39,141 nucleotides of DNA from an uncultured SAR86 cluster bacterium (GTDB lineage Bacteria > Pseudomonadota > Gammaproteobacteria > Magnimaribacterales > D2472): contig CAJQGX010000035.1 of NCBI GenBank assembly GCA_905478035.1, positions 1 through 39,141 of the forward strand, read 5' to 3'. The stretch's first letter is position 1; the number at the start of each line of letters is the position of its first letter. The notes under the pieces are model-generated. The model searched no databases and was not told where the DNA came from. It saw only the letters and a list, made by a program, of their open reading frames with translations. Made by a program: the position numbers and the translations under genes. Of this stretch, positions 8,543 to 15,381 are shown piece by piece.

Positions 8543-9417
8543 TATCTTAAAATCCTTTTAGGTAATTTATTATTGTTAGATGTTGCTAAGAATATACCCA
8601 TCAGGACAACAATACATCCAAATACAACGCTGGTTGATATTTTTTCATCAAGAAAGATGTATCCCCACAATATTCCAAAAACAGGAAGAAAGTAGGCAAC
8701 AATCGAAGTCTTAACAGCTCCTATCTTATCAATTAGCCTTACATATCCCAAGAAACCTAATCCGGTTGATACAGCACCCAACCATACAGCAGAGATGTTT
8801 GCCTCAAATGAAGGAATGGTATCTGGTAAATATAGATATGAAAAAGGCATCATTAATACAGCACTAAATACTATTGACCACCCTATTAAAACGAGTTTAT
8901 TTGTTTTAGCAGAGTTCTTTTGAATAAATACGGTAGAGAGTGAATAAAAAGCAGCTGCGAGTAAACATGAAATACTTGAAATTAATGTTGCCTCAGAATT
9001 TTGTGGATTCACAAGAATAATAACTCCAATGAAACCAAGAATTAAGCCAATAATTTGTTTAAAGGTTACGCTTTCATTAATCCAAAAATAGGCAATGACC
9101 ATTGTATTAAAAGCAGTTGTTGCATTTAATATTGCTAGAATATTTGAGCTTGATCCAAGACTTGCAAATGAGAATAAGGTAAAAGGAATCATGTTATTAA
9201 TAACACTAAGGATAAGAACATGTCTCCAAATAGGAGTAAGAAGTGGCAGATATTTTTTCCTAAGCAATATAGGTAAAAAAATTAAAGAGGCTATGATTAA
9301 TCTTGCATTAACTAGAGCAACCGGACCATATTCTGGTGTAGCTACCTTTATGAACATAAATGCACTGCCCCATAGAGCACCTAAGAAAATAAGTAAAATC
9401 CAGTATTTAAATTCCAT
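8542..9417 (-). CDS. EamA (DMT) family transporter
   Basis: The 291-aa protein is almost entirely hydrophobic, with about ten membrane segments in two repeats, as expected for the EamA/RhaT drug-metabolite transporter family. Diagnostic stretches are ALWGSAFMFIKVATPEYGP at the N-terminus, LNATTAFNTMVIAYFWINE, GLILGFIGVIILVNP, and FLPVFGILWGYIFLDEK in the second repeat. The substrate cannot be predicted; family members export amino acids, metabolites or drugs. The start codon lies 10 bp after a strong terminator and a structured RNA, so its expression may depend on read-through or attenuation. It overlaps the rhodanese gene by one base. Confidence 0.88.
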   Translation of the reverse strand: MEFKYWILLIFLGALWGSAFMFIKVATPEYGPVALVNARLIIASLIFLPILLRKKYLPLLTPIWRHVLILSVINNMIPFTLFSFASLGSSSNILAILNATTAFNTMVIAYFWINESVTFKQIIGLILGFIGVIILVNPQNSEATLISSISCLLAAAFYSLSTVFIQKNSAKTNKLVLIGWSIVFSAVLMMPFSYLYLPDTIPSFEANISAVWLGAVSTGLGFLGYVRLIDKIGAVKTSIVAYFLPVFGILWGYIFLDEKISTSVVFGCIVVLMGIFLATSNNNKLPKRILR

Positions 9418-9427
9418 GTTCGTAAAT

Positions 9428-9455
9428 AAAAAACCCCCAAATAAATTTGGGGGTT
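9428..9455 (-). terminator. Rho-independent terminator, ends the structured RNA just before the EamA gene
   Basis: Reading the minus strand, a 10-bp perfect stem (AACCCCCAAA / TTTGGGGGTT) with loop TTTA is followed immediately by a run of T to 9428. The T run exists only in the minus direction. It is 10 bp upstream of the EamA start codon and so can only stop transcripts that begin upstream of that gene. Confidence 0.9.
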
Positions 9456-9640
9456 AGTAAAAAAATCTAGTCTTTTGAATTACATCAATTAACTAGCCAG
9501 AAACCTAAGATTTGCCCTGTGTCAAAAGGCAGATCCTCCGTTTCCTATTGTTTTATAAATACTAATAAGATCACCTCCTTTGTCAGGGTAATAATATGAT
9601 ATTTGAAAATCCCCTTAAAAAATTCTCAAATAAGACACCC
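9428..9640 (-). ncRNA. Candidate structured small RNA or attenuator leader (family not identified)
   Basis: The interval has a promoter-like TATAAT upstream, no convincing open frame, extensive base pairing and a strong terminator. On the minus strand, a closing helix pairs GTCTT (9636-9632) plus TTGA (9629-9626) with TCAA (9478-9475) plus AAGAC (9474-9470). Inside, an irregular rod pairs CCCTG (9588-9584) with CAGGG (9519-9515), AAAGG (9581-9577) with CCTTT (9529-9525), and GATC (9572-9569) with GATC (9535-9532). Between them is a large open bubble. The overall shape and length (about 170 nt before the terminator) resemble 6S RNA, but I see no conserved 6S sequence. An attenuator leader for EamA is the main alternative. 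Several unpaired GGA triplets also permit a CsrA-binding role. Confidence 0.5.
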
Positions 9641-9646
9641 ATATAA

Positions 9647-9652
9647 ATTATA
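9647..9652 (-). promoter_or_regulatory. -10 element of the structured RNA
   Basis: A perfect TATAAT on the minus strand is followed seven bases later by GGG at 9640-9638, a plausible transcription start. No good -35 hexamer is visible at 16-18 bp; the upstream DNA is A/T-rich, which may act as an UP-like element. Confidence 0.45.
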
Positions 9653-9695
9653 TACAGAACAACAAGTATTAAAAGCTTTTTTTGTTAATTTAGAA

Positions 9696-9884
9696 TTAAG
9701 AAAATAATTCGAGCTGCCTTGATGGAATAAGTAATGAAATATTGGGATTTGAATTTAAATTCTGATCCAGATACTTTTCAAGATCAACGAGATTACCTTT
9801 AAAATATTTATACGCGATAGTTTTTTTTGAAGAACTTATATCCACAGCTTCATTAAGTTCATTTATGATTAAATCTGTATGCAT
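9696..9884 (-). CDS. Small LexA-controlled protein with C-terminal clamp-binding-like motif
   Basis: I do not recognise a family for this 62-aa protein. It is soluble and charged, with no signal peptide or membrane segment, and probably forms short helices (LIINELNEAVD, NLVDLEKYLDQNL). Its last residues are SRQLELFS; QLELF (57-61) matches the QLxLF beta-sliding-clamp-binding consensus, and a flexible C-terminal tail is the usual place for that motif. A promoter with a LexA operator in the spacer ends 28 bp upstream of the ATG, and no other gene lies in front of it in that direction. The combination supports a real, DNA-damage-induced gene. Possible roles are modulating polymerase access to the clamp or a checkpoint; both are inference. 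There is no obvious Shine-Dalgarno. Confidence 0.68.
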   Translation of the reverse strand: MHTDLIINELNEAVDISSSKKTIAYKYFKGNLVDLEKYLDQNLNSNPNISLLIPSRQLELFS

Positions 9885-9911
9885 TGTTTTATTAAAGTTA
9901 TTAAAAACTAT

Positions 9912-9940
9912 AATATACTGTATATTTATACAGTATGCAA
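9912..9940 (-). promoter_or_regulatory. SOS promoter with LexA operator
   Basis: The 20-bp element TACTGTATATTTATACAGTA (9916-9935) contains CTGT-N8-ACAG, a full match to the gammaproteobacterial LexA consensus. On the minus strand it fills the spacer between a -35 TTGCAT (9940-9935) and a -10 TATATT (9917-9912) set 17 bp apart. Bound LexA would therefore block polymerase. The only gene it can serve on this strand begins at 9884. Confidence 0.85.
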
Positions 9941-9950
9941 TAATAAAAAA

Positions 9951-10532
9951 CTATTCTTTATTACTTACTAGAAGCCTATTGTTTCGTAATGCTGTAAATA
10001 AAGCAGATAGAAATAGAACAAGAACAATTGATCCAAGTACATCGCCAACAAAAAATCTTAGAATAACTACACCATCTATTAATACTCCAGCAAGCAAAGA
10101 GGTTATTACATTGGCTCCAATAGAATTAAATGCTGCTGATAAAACAATAATGAGTGCCAATGTTCTATAGTTGGTATAGTTAATCGGAGAAAAAATAGTT
10201 CCTTTGGTGTTTCTTCCAGACCATTGGACTAATTCACAAGCTGCAACAACTGCTAAAATTGATGCAATGCTTGCTACAGGCCAGACTTCAAAATAATACT
10301 GAGGATAAACTAAGACTGGTCCAGTAATTTCAGCAGCATAGAGAGCTGGAATAGATTTATAGCCAAAATAACAAATACCTAAAACTCTGGCACCATGTGG
10401 CAAATAAATAAGACTGCCAGACCATTCTATTTTATCAAGATTAACAAATGCTAGATAAGACCATATTGCATAAACCATCATAGTAAAACCATATATAGAA
10501 ATAGACATTAAGATCCAATTTTTCATATACAT
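9951..10532 (-). CDS. MASE1-like integral membrane protein without output domain
   Basis: The 193-aa protein has about five or six membrane segments. Two stretches, LPHGARVLGICYFGYKSIPA and FFVGDVLGSIVLVLFLSAL, resemble the conserved parts of MASE1 sensor domains, which normally precede GGDEF, EAL or histidine-kinase modules. Here the frame stops after the membrane part, so it may be a free-standing sensor or transporter. The start is ATG 10532, with a second ATG at 10526. It lies 33 bp after the winged-helix gene and is probably co-transcribed with it, which suggests that the regulator controls or reads this protein. Family assignment is from pattern only. Confidence 0.6.
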   Translation of the reverse strand: MYMKNWILMSISIYGFTMMVYAIWSYLAFVNLDKIEWSGSLIYLPHGARVLGICYFGYKSIPALYAAEITGPVLVYPQYYFEVWPVASIASILAVVAACELVQWSGRNTKGTIFSPINYTNYRTLALIIVLSAAFNSIGANVITSLLAGVLIDGVVILRFFVGDVLGSIVLVLFLSALFTALRNNRLLVSNKE

Positions 10533-10565
10533 GTTTTTGTATTTATTTGGTTAAATAAAGATTTA

Positions 10566-10853
10566 CTATAAAGAAAGGTCTAAGAAAAATTCTCTTTTAT
10601 CAAAACTTGATTGGCTAAGTTGCAACATATCATTTCTTTCAAGCTTTTTGATAGCTTTATAGACTGTTGATCTTGATAGACCAGAAGATTCAATAACATC
10701 AGAAATATTACAAACAGTATTTTGCATGTTAAGGTCATTGATTGTGAAGAAAACTTTTTTCTCAGTTAATGAGTAACCAGCAAGATTAATTTCATCTTCA
10801 ATACTTCTCAACATTTCTAATACGCTATACAACTCTTTTTTAAAATTTTTCAT
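10566..10853 (-). CDS. Winged-helix (MarR/TrmB-like) transcriptional regulator
   Basis: A 95-aa protein that is mostly one DNA-binding domain. A helix-turn-helix is readable in CNISDVIESSGLSRSTVYK, followed by AIKKLERNDMLQLSQSS and a wing DKREFFLDL, the pattern of MarR- or TrmB-like regulators. An N-terminal helix (ELYSVLEMLRSIEDEI) could mediate dimerisation. No ligand-binding domain is present. It precedes the MASE1-like gene on the same strand and may regulate that pair. The AT-rich 84 bp between it and tRNA-Ser shows no clear operator. Confidence 0.72.
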   Translation of the reverse strand: MKNFKKELYSVLEMLRSIEDEINLAGYSLTEKKVFFTINDLNMQNTVCNISDVIESSGLSRSTVYKAIKKLERNDMLQLSQSSFDKREFFLDLSL

Positions 10854-10937
10854 AATTTCAGTCTAATGCAATGATAATAATATTGATACCCGTATATGTA
10901 TTTATTTAAATATAATTTTATTTAATAGATTTATTTA

Positions 10938-11027
10938 TGGCGGAGAGACGGGGATTCGAACCCCGGAACCAGTTACCCAGTTACTACCTTTCCAAGGTAG
11001 CGCAATCGACCACTCTGCCATCTCTCC
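10938..11027 (-). tRNA. tRNA-Ser (anticodon GGA)
   Basis: The 90-nt minus-strand sequence has acceptor arms GGAGAGA/TCTCTCC, the long class II variable arm (about TAACTGGGTAACTGG), and the T arm GGTTCGAATCC. The anticodon stem CTACC/GGTAG carries loop TTGGAAA, giving anticodon GGA for serine UCC/UCU. CCA is encoded. A -10-like TACAAT (11042-11037) lies just upstream on the same strand. Confidence 0.95.
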
Positions 11028-11065
11028 GGATTGAGCATTGTAGATTATTTATAGATTAAATAAAT

Positions 11066-11093
11066 ATAAACCCTCCATATAAGAAGGGTTTAT
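11066..11093 (-). terminator. Probable terminator of the exported-protein gene
   Basis: On the minus strand a 9-bp perfect stem (ATAAACCCT / AGGGTTTAT) with a 10-base loop starts 13 bp after the stop codon at 11106. It is followed by an AT-rich tract with short T runs. The modest T tract makes it weaker than the one at 9428. Confidence 0.6.
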
Positions 11094-11105
11094 AAAATTT
11101 GATAT

Positions 11106-11543
11106 TTACTTAAAGATAACTTGATTTATTCTTTGGTTATCAACCATTGTTCTAATTTCTTCATACCCTTTAGAAATTTTATCGAACTCTTCTTCGTTAT
11201 CACCATATCTTTTATTTAACTCTGCTGTGACAGCATCCTGTTTAGCTTTAGATGGCGCCATTGATGCCATATCTGCATAGGTTATTGTCAACCACACATT
11301 AGGGCTACTAGCTCCATCTGAAGTATAGACACCGTAATCAACTATTTGTCCTAAGTCTTTTTGAACTTCCATCGCTCTCACCCATGTTTTATTTAAGTTG
11401 ACTAAATAATAATCAAGATAATTAGACTGAACATCAACAACTGTTAATTGAATCTGTTGTTCTGATGGCTCATAGTCCTTCCATAATTCTGCACTTAAGA
11501 ATATTGATGATGACATCAGTGTTAGTAAAAATAATTTTTTCAT
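11106..11543 (-). CDS. Exported protein of unknown function
   Basis: The 145-aa product begins with a clear Sec signal peptide (MKKLFLLTLMSSSIFLSAE) and is predicted periplasmic after cleavage. The mature part has no motif I recognise. It is rich in aromatic and acidic residues, with QLTVVDVQSNYLDYYLVNL and a helical C-terminus (DKISKGYEEIRTMVDN). The start is supported by AGGAG (11557-11553) nine bases before the ATG. It has its own downstream hairpin and is 74 bp from queF, so it is likely expressed separately. No cysteines are present in the mature region. Confidence 0.7.
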   Translation of the reverse strand: MKKLFLLTLMSSSIFLSAELWKDYEPSEQQIQLTVVDVQSNYLDYYLVNLNKTWVRAMEVQKDLGQIVDYGVYTSDGASSPNVWLTITYADMASMAPSKAKQDAVTAELNKRYGDNEEEFDKISKGYEEIRTMVDNQRINQVIFK

Positions 11544-11617
11544 AAAGTTTAACTCCTAATAATATGAGTTATTAATTTACCTTATTTTGAAACAGATACG
11601 AAGTATAAATGAGTAAA

Positions 11618-12340
11618 TTACTGATTAAAAAACCTAAAGTTCTTAAAGAACAATCTTTTTGAAGAAGATCTTGTTGGATTTATATCAATACCACCTCTCC
11701 TCATAAAACGACCTGATATCTCAATAGATGAGCAATTAGATTCTTTTTGGATGTCTTGAAGCATACTTTCTACACAATGCTCATGAAAGTCTCCTCTTTC
11801 TCTGTATGACTTAAAGTATTTAAGAAGCCAAGATGTATTTAATGCTTCGTTAGCAATAAAGTATATATTTGCAAAATCAGGCTGTGATGTAACTGGACAA
11901 ATAGAACGGAAGCCAACAAAACAGTACACCTGATTAGGTTTTGTTTTAGTCGCCCTAAAAGAATTCAGTAAGACAGTATCAGGAACATCACTGAATTTAG
12001 AAATAAACTTCGCCTTAACATCAGATTTTGTAAGTCTAGATAAGTCTTTCTTTATTTTAACTAAAGCATCAGTATTTTTAATAAATTTTTTATTATAAAA
12101 AGAGTTGAGGTAAATTTTTAAAGATTTGGATTCAACAGTAAACTCAGAATTTGCTGAAATTTGAATCTCTAAAACTTTAAGTACTGGGTTTTTATTCTTA
12201 TCTAAGAAAGTAAACTCATATGCATTCCAATAATCTACACCATACTGTAATGGTCTTACTCCTCTATCAATAGGATCAAGAGATTTAGATGATGCTTTTG
12301 TATAACTGTTTACCCTTTTACCAAGAACTTTAGTTGTCAT
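11618..12340 (-). CDS. queF: NADPH-dependent 7-cyano-7-deazaguanine reductase, long form
   Basis: QueF reduces preQ0 to preQ1 with NADPH in queuosine tRNA modification, in the cytoplasm. The signature ESKSLKIYLNSFYN is present, followed by the catalytic region FRSICPVTSQPDFANIYF with Cys148 (thioimide-forming) and Asp155 spaced as in E. coli YqcD. HEHCVE and GRFMRRGGIDINPTRS complete the second half. At 240 aa it is shorter than E. coli QueF (282) but clearly two-domain. Its ATG overlaps the YadH-like gene stop (ATGA, 12337-12340). The co-operonic exporter has no known link to queuosine. Confidence 0.95.
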   Translation of the reverse strand: MTTKVLGKRVNSYTKASSKSLDPIDRGVRPLQYGVDYWNAYEFTFLDKNKNPVLKVLEIQISANSEFTVESKSLKIYLNSFYNKKFIKNTDALVKIKKDLSRLTKSDVKAKFISKFSDVPDTVLLNSFRATKTKPNQVYCFVGFRSICPVTSQPDFANIYFIANEALNTSWLLKYFKSYRERGDFHEHCVESMLQDIQKESNCSSIEISGRFMRRGGIDINPTRSSSKRLFFKNFRFFNQ

Positions 12341-13116
12341 TGTCTAATACCGGTTCCTTTATTTAGTAAATAAAGGCAAGAACCAGTAAGTATGCCAATA
12401 AATGCAAATATCATTCCTAGTGCAAATGGGATAGATACATCGCTTACACCTAACATCCCCTCTCTAAAAGTATTTACAACATATAGCATTGGATTTGCCA
12501 TTGAAATTGTACGCCACATGTCAGGCAGAATATTAATAGAATAAAAGACCCCTCCAAGATAGATTAATGGAGTAAGGATGAATGTTGGAATAATTGAAAT
12601 ATCATCAAAACTATCTGCAAATACAGCGTTAATAAAACCCATTAATGAAAAGAGGATTGATGTAAGAAGAAGAACTAAAATTGTTAATGCAGGATTAACC
12701 ACTGTAAATTCTGGGTAAAAGATTAAGCTTACACAGAAAACAATGAATCCTATCAAAACACCTCTAGACACACCGCCTAAGACAAAACCTAATAATATTA
12801 CCCAATTTGGCATAGGTGAAATCAAAAGTTCTTCGATTGATTTTTGAAATTTTACAGAATAAAAGGATGAGACTACATTGTTATAAGAGTTAGTTATAAC
12901 AGAGAGCATAATAAGCCCAGGAATCATAAATTGAATGTAATCAAATCCATCCATAGATCCAATTCTGGGTCCAATTAATGAACCAAAAATAACAAAATAT
13001 AAAGACATTGTCACAGCCGGAGGAACTAAGGTTTGAATCCATATCCTTAAGAATCTTCTGATCTCTTTTACAGTTAGTGTCCATAGAGCTATTGATACGC
13101 TAAAATTTTTATTCAT
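12337..13116 (-). CDS. yadH: ABC-2 type exporter permease, YadH-like
   Basis: The 259-aa membrane protein has six predicted segments. Features of the ABC-2 permease family include the amphipathic start TLTVKEIRRFLRIWIQTLVP, SFYSVKFQKSIEELLISPMP and the late YLGGVFYSINILPDMWRTIS...NPMLYVVNTFREGMLG signature. It pairs with the ATPase gene directly upstream, the two sharing a TAATG junction at 13114-13118. Size and organisation match E. coli YadGH, whose substrate is not established. Homologous exporters move drugs or glycolipids. Confidence 0.88.
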   Translation of the reverse strand: MNKNFSVSIALWTLTVKEIRRFLRIWIQTLVPPAVTMSLYFVIFGSLIGPRIGSMDGFDYIQFMIPGLIMLSVITNSYNNVVSSFYSVKFQKSIEELLISPMPNWVILLGFVLGGVSRGVLIGFIVFCVSLIFYPEFTVVNPALTILVLLLTSILFSLMGFINAVFADSFDDISIIPTFILTPLIYLGGVFYSINILPDMWRTISMANPMLYVVNTFREGMLGVSDVSIPFALGMIFAFIGILTGSCLYLLNKGTGIRQ

Positions 13117-14027
13117 TATTTTTTTACCATTTCAATAAAGAGTTCCTCTAGCCTATTGGCTTCGTTCCTCATGGATTTAACTTTAATTCCACGATCTGAC
13201 AAAAGCTCAAACAAAGAATTAATTGATCTATCTTTATTTACCGCAGCTATTAAAGTAAGTGGATCTTCTAGCTTAAGAGGGAAGCCCTCTATACTCGGTG
13301 CTTCACTGAGTGGGGACTCCAAATCGAAAACAAAACCTTGAACATTTAATGAGCCCAATAAATCTTTCATTCCAGTATTAGTCACAATTTTACCATCATC
13401 TATAATTCCAATATTTCTACAAAGCTGTTCTGCCTCTTCAAGATAATGTGTAGTAAGTATTATGGTTGTTCCATTCTCATTGATTTCTTTTAGAAAAGAC
13501 CACATCTCTCTTCTCAATTCAATATCAACACCAGCGGTTGGCTCATCTAAAATAAGCAATTTAGGTTCATGAACAAGAGCTTTAGCAATCATTAGACGTC
13601 TTTTGTAGCCTCCAGAAAGTGTTCTGGCCTGAACATCTTTTTTATCCCATAAACCTAGTCTTTTTAGAATCGATTCAACTTTAGGCAAAGCTTCTGATTT
13701 TGGAATTCCATAAAAACCTGCTTGGGTAACTACAATATCCATAACTTTTTCGAACTGTGAGAAGTTTATTTCTTGTGAAACAACTCCGAGCATCATTTTT
13801 GCTTGCTCAACGTTGCCATCAATATCTGTATCAAATATTTTAACTTTTCCAGAAGATTTTGTTACAAGCGAGCCAATAATACCTATGGTTGAAGATTTTC
13901 CAGCACCATTTGGACCAAGCAAAGCATAAAAATCTCCTTCATTAACTGAAAATGAGATTCCTTTTAAAGCCTCTACTCCCCCTGGATATGTTTTCTTAAG
14001 ATCAGTTATCTCTAATGCAAATGCCAT
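13116..14027 (-). CDS. yadG: ABC transporter ATPase, YadG-like
   Basis: A 303-aa ABC ATPase with Walker A GPNGAGKSST, Q-loop VSQEINF, signature LSGGYKRRLMIAKAL, Walker B LLILDEPTAGVD and the H-loop LTTHYLEEAEQL. The roughly 75-residue C-terminal extension after the nucleotide-binding domain is typical of the YadG/CcmA-type exporters. It energises the YadH-like permease encoded next. It begins 7 bp after the upstream permease gene, so the whole run from the MoxR gene to queF is probably one transcript. Confidence 0.92.
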   Translation of the reverse strand: MAFALEITDLKKTYPGGVEALKGISFSVNEGDFYALLGPNGAGKSSTIGIIGSLVTKSSGKVKIFDTDIDGNVEQAKMMLGVVSQEINFSQFEKVMDIVVTQAGFYGIPKSEALPKVESILKRLGLWDKKDVQARTLSGGYKRRLMIAKALVHEPKLLILDEPTAGVDIELRREMWSFLKEINENGTTIILTTHYLEEAEQLCRNIGIIDDGKIVTNTGMKDLLGSLNVQGFVFDLESPLSEAPSIEGFPLKLEDPLTLIAAVNKDRSINSLFELLSDRGIKVKSMRNEANRLEELFIEMVKK

Positions 14028-14034
14028 ATATTAT

Positions 14035-15381
14035 TTATCTCTTAGTTTTGTCTAATCCAATCACAAATACGCTCAAGATTATACCAACTAATAAACCCAC
14101 CCAAGCACTAAAGAAAGTTATAAATACCGCTATAAGAAGAGCTGAAGCCATCTCAGAATTTTTCTTTGGGATAGCCATAGCAACATAAGCGCAAGCAAAG
14201 CCAGTTAATATTAATGTTAATGTTAAGGCCATTTGCATTAGCGGCTTCATTAAAGTTATAAATGGCAATGTGAAATAAAGAATAGGTAGTGCCATTAAGT
14301 AATAAGACCCAAGTCCATCATAAATAGATGGCATTTCTTTAAAGCCTTTTTTCCATCTTTCAACAACTACAACATGAACCCCTGTCCACAATGCGCCCTG
14401 AGTCGGAAAGAAAGGATTAATCATTAAACCTATAAGATTTCTTGCAGCAATAGAAAGATGCGATCTATCAAGATTTATATCTAACGGCTCATCTGGTCTT
14501 GATTTCTGAGCATCATTTAAAACCTCATTAGCAGTAATTAAATCGCCAAAAAGCAATGTATATCCAATAATAACAAGAGGTAACGCTTCTAAATACATTT
14601 CTAATGGCGGAAAGCCTATGGCAAGTGGTGATGTTTTATTAAATAGAGTTACTACGTCCGGTACTTTAAAGCCCCATTCAATATTGAATGTAACTTCATT
14701 GCATAAAAACGCAACAAAAGCAGCAAGAATAAATCCTGGCAGTAGACCTAATGAGCCAATTTTATTAAAAAAACTATTACTTGATGCAAGTCTTTTAAAA
14801 GGATCTGAAAATGTTGTAATAATACATACAGTTATAGCAATGAACATTGAAATAGGTTGAACAAGAAGCTTATCTATATCAGTTACAAAAACTTGATAAA
14901 AAGCAGCTAAAGCTGCGCCCAAAATAATACCTGCTTTTAAACCATTCGGTATTATTTGTATTAATTTTTTACCCCAACCAGTAATACCTAGAATAAAAAT
15001 AAGTAAAGTAAACTCAATACATATTGCTGCCATATATTGAAAAGTAGCAACATCATAAACACCTGTGAACTGACCTTTTGCTGCAAATGCTGCAATAACT
15101 ATAGGTAATGCAGGTGTTATCCAACCTGGAGCCATAGGCTCACCAAAAAGAATAGGACCTGATGCTATAAGAGTTCCTGAGATAAAACTCAGAGCGATAC
15201 CATCCTCAAAACTTAAGCCAAGACCCATAGCTACAGGAACTGCTGCAAAAGCAGTAGCCCCAGAAATAACCATTCCTTGAAAAAATTCTCCTGCTCTAAA
15301 CTTTATATGTACAAAAGGTATTCTTAATGTAAATGGTCCCCATCTAAGACCTTTGCTTGTTGTTGTATTATTAGTATTCAT
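14035..15381 (-). CDS. Multi-pass permease, NCS2/SulP-like fold (substrate unknown)
   Basis: The 448-aa protein has about twelve to fourteen hydrophobic segments and no signal peptide. Segments such as GMVISGATAFAAVPVAMGLG, PMAPGWITPALPIVIAAFA and NPFFPTQGALWTGVHVVVV recall the nucleobase/ascorbate (NCS2) and sulfate (SulP) permease superfamily, where two short half-helices meet at the substrate site. I cannot name the substrate; purine, benzoate-like or another organic anion are all possible. Its start overlaps the stop of the VWA gene (ATGA at 15378-15381). Confidence 0.65.
   Translation of the reverse strand: MNTNNTTTSKGLRWGPFTLRIPFVHIKFRAGEFFQGMVISGATAFAAVPVAMGLGLSFEDGIALSFISGTLIASGPILFGEPMAPGWITPALPIVIAAFAAKGQFTGVYDVATFQYMAAICIEFTLLIFILGITGWGKKLIQIIPNGLKAGIILGAALAAFYQVFVTDIDKLLVQPISMFIAITVCIITTFSDPFKRLASSNSFFNKIGSLGLLPGFILAAFVAFLCNEVTFNIEWGFKVPDVVTLFNKTSPLAIGFPPLEMYLEALPLVIIGYTLLFGDLITANEVLNDAQKSRPDEPLDINLDRSHLSIAARNLIGLMINPFFPTQGALWTGVHVVVVERWKKGFKEMPSIYDGLGSYYLMALPILYFTLPFITLMKPLMQMALTLTLILTGFACAYVAMAIPKKNSEMASALLIAVFITFFSAWVGLLVGIILSVFVIGLDKTKR

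Noticed and set aside
9095-9457. Plus-strand frame of 120 codons antisense to the EamA gene
   Set aside because: It runs through the terminator hairpin and mirrors the transporter; no ribosome site or protein similarity is visible.
9526-9567. Tiny peptide in the structured RNA (ATT start, 14 codons, ending NGGSAF)
   Set aside because: The start would be ATT, and the bases are accounted for by helix pairing; kept only as a remote option.
9569-9582. Plus-strand GATCACCTCCTTT taken as the 3' end of a 16S rRNA gene
   Set aside because: No other 16S sequence is present upstream; the match is explained by a purine-rich stretch in the minus-strand RNA.
9865-10170. Plus-strand frame of about 101 codons covering the LexA box and the MASE1-like gene
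   Set aside because: It lies antisense to a well-formed membrane protein gene, its composition is of low quality, and the SOS promoter points the other way.
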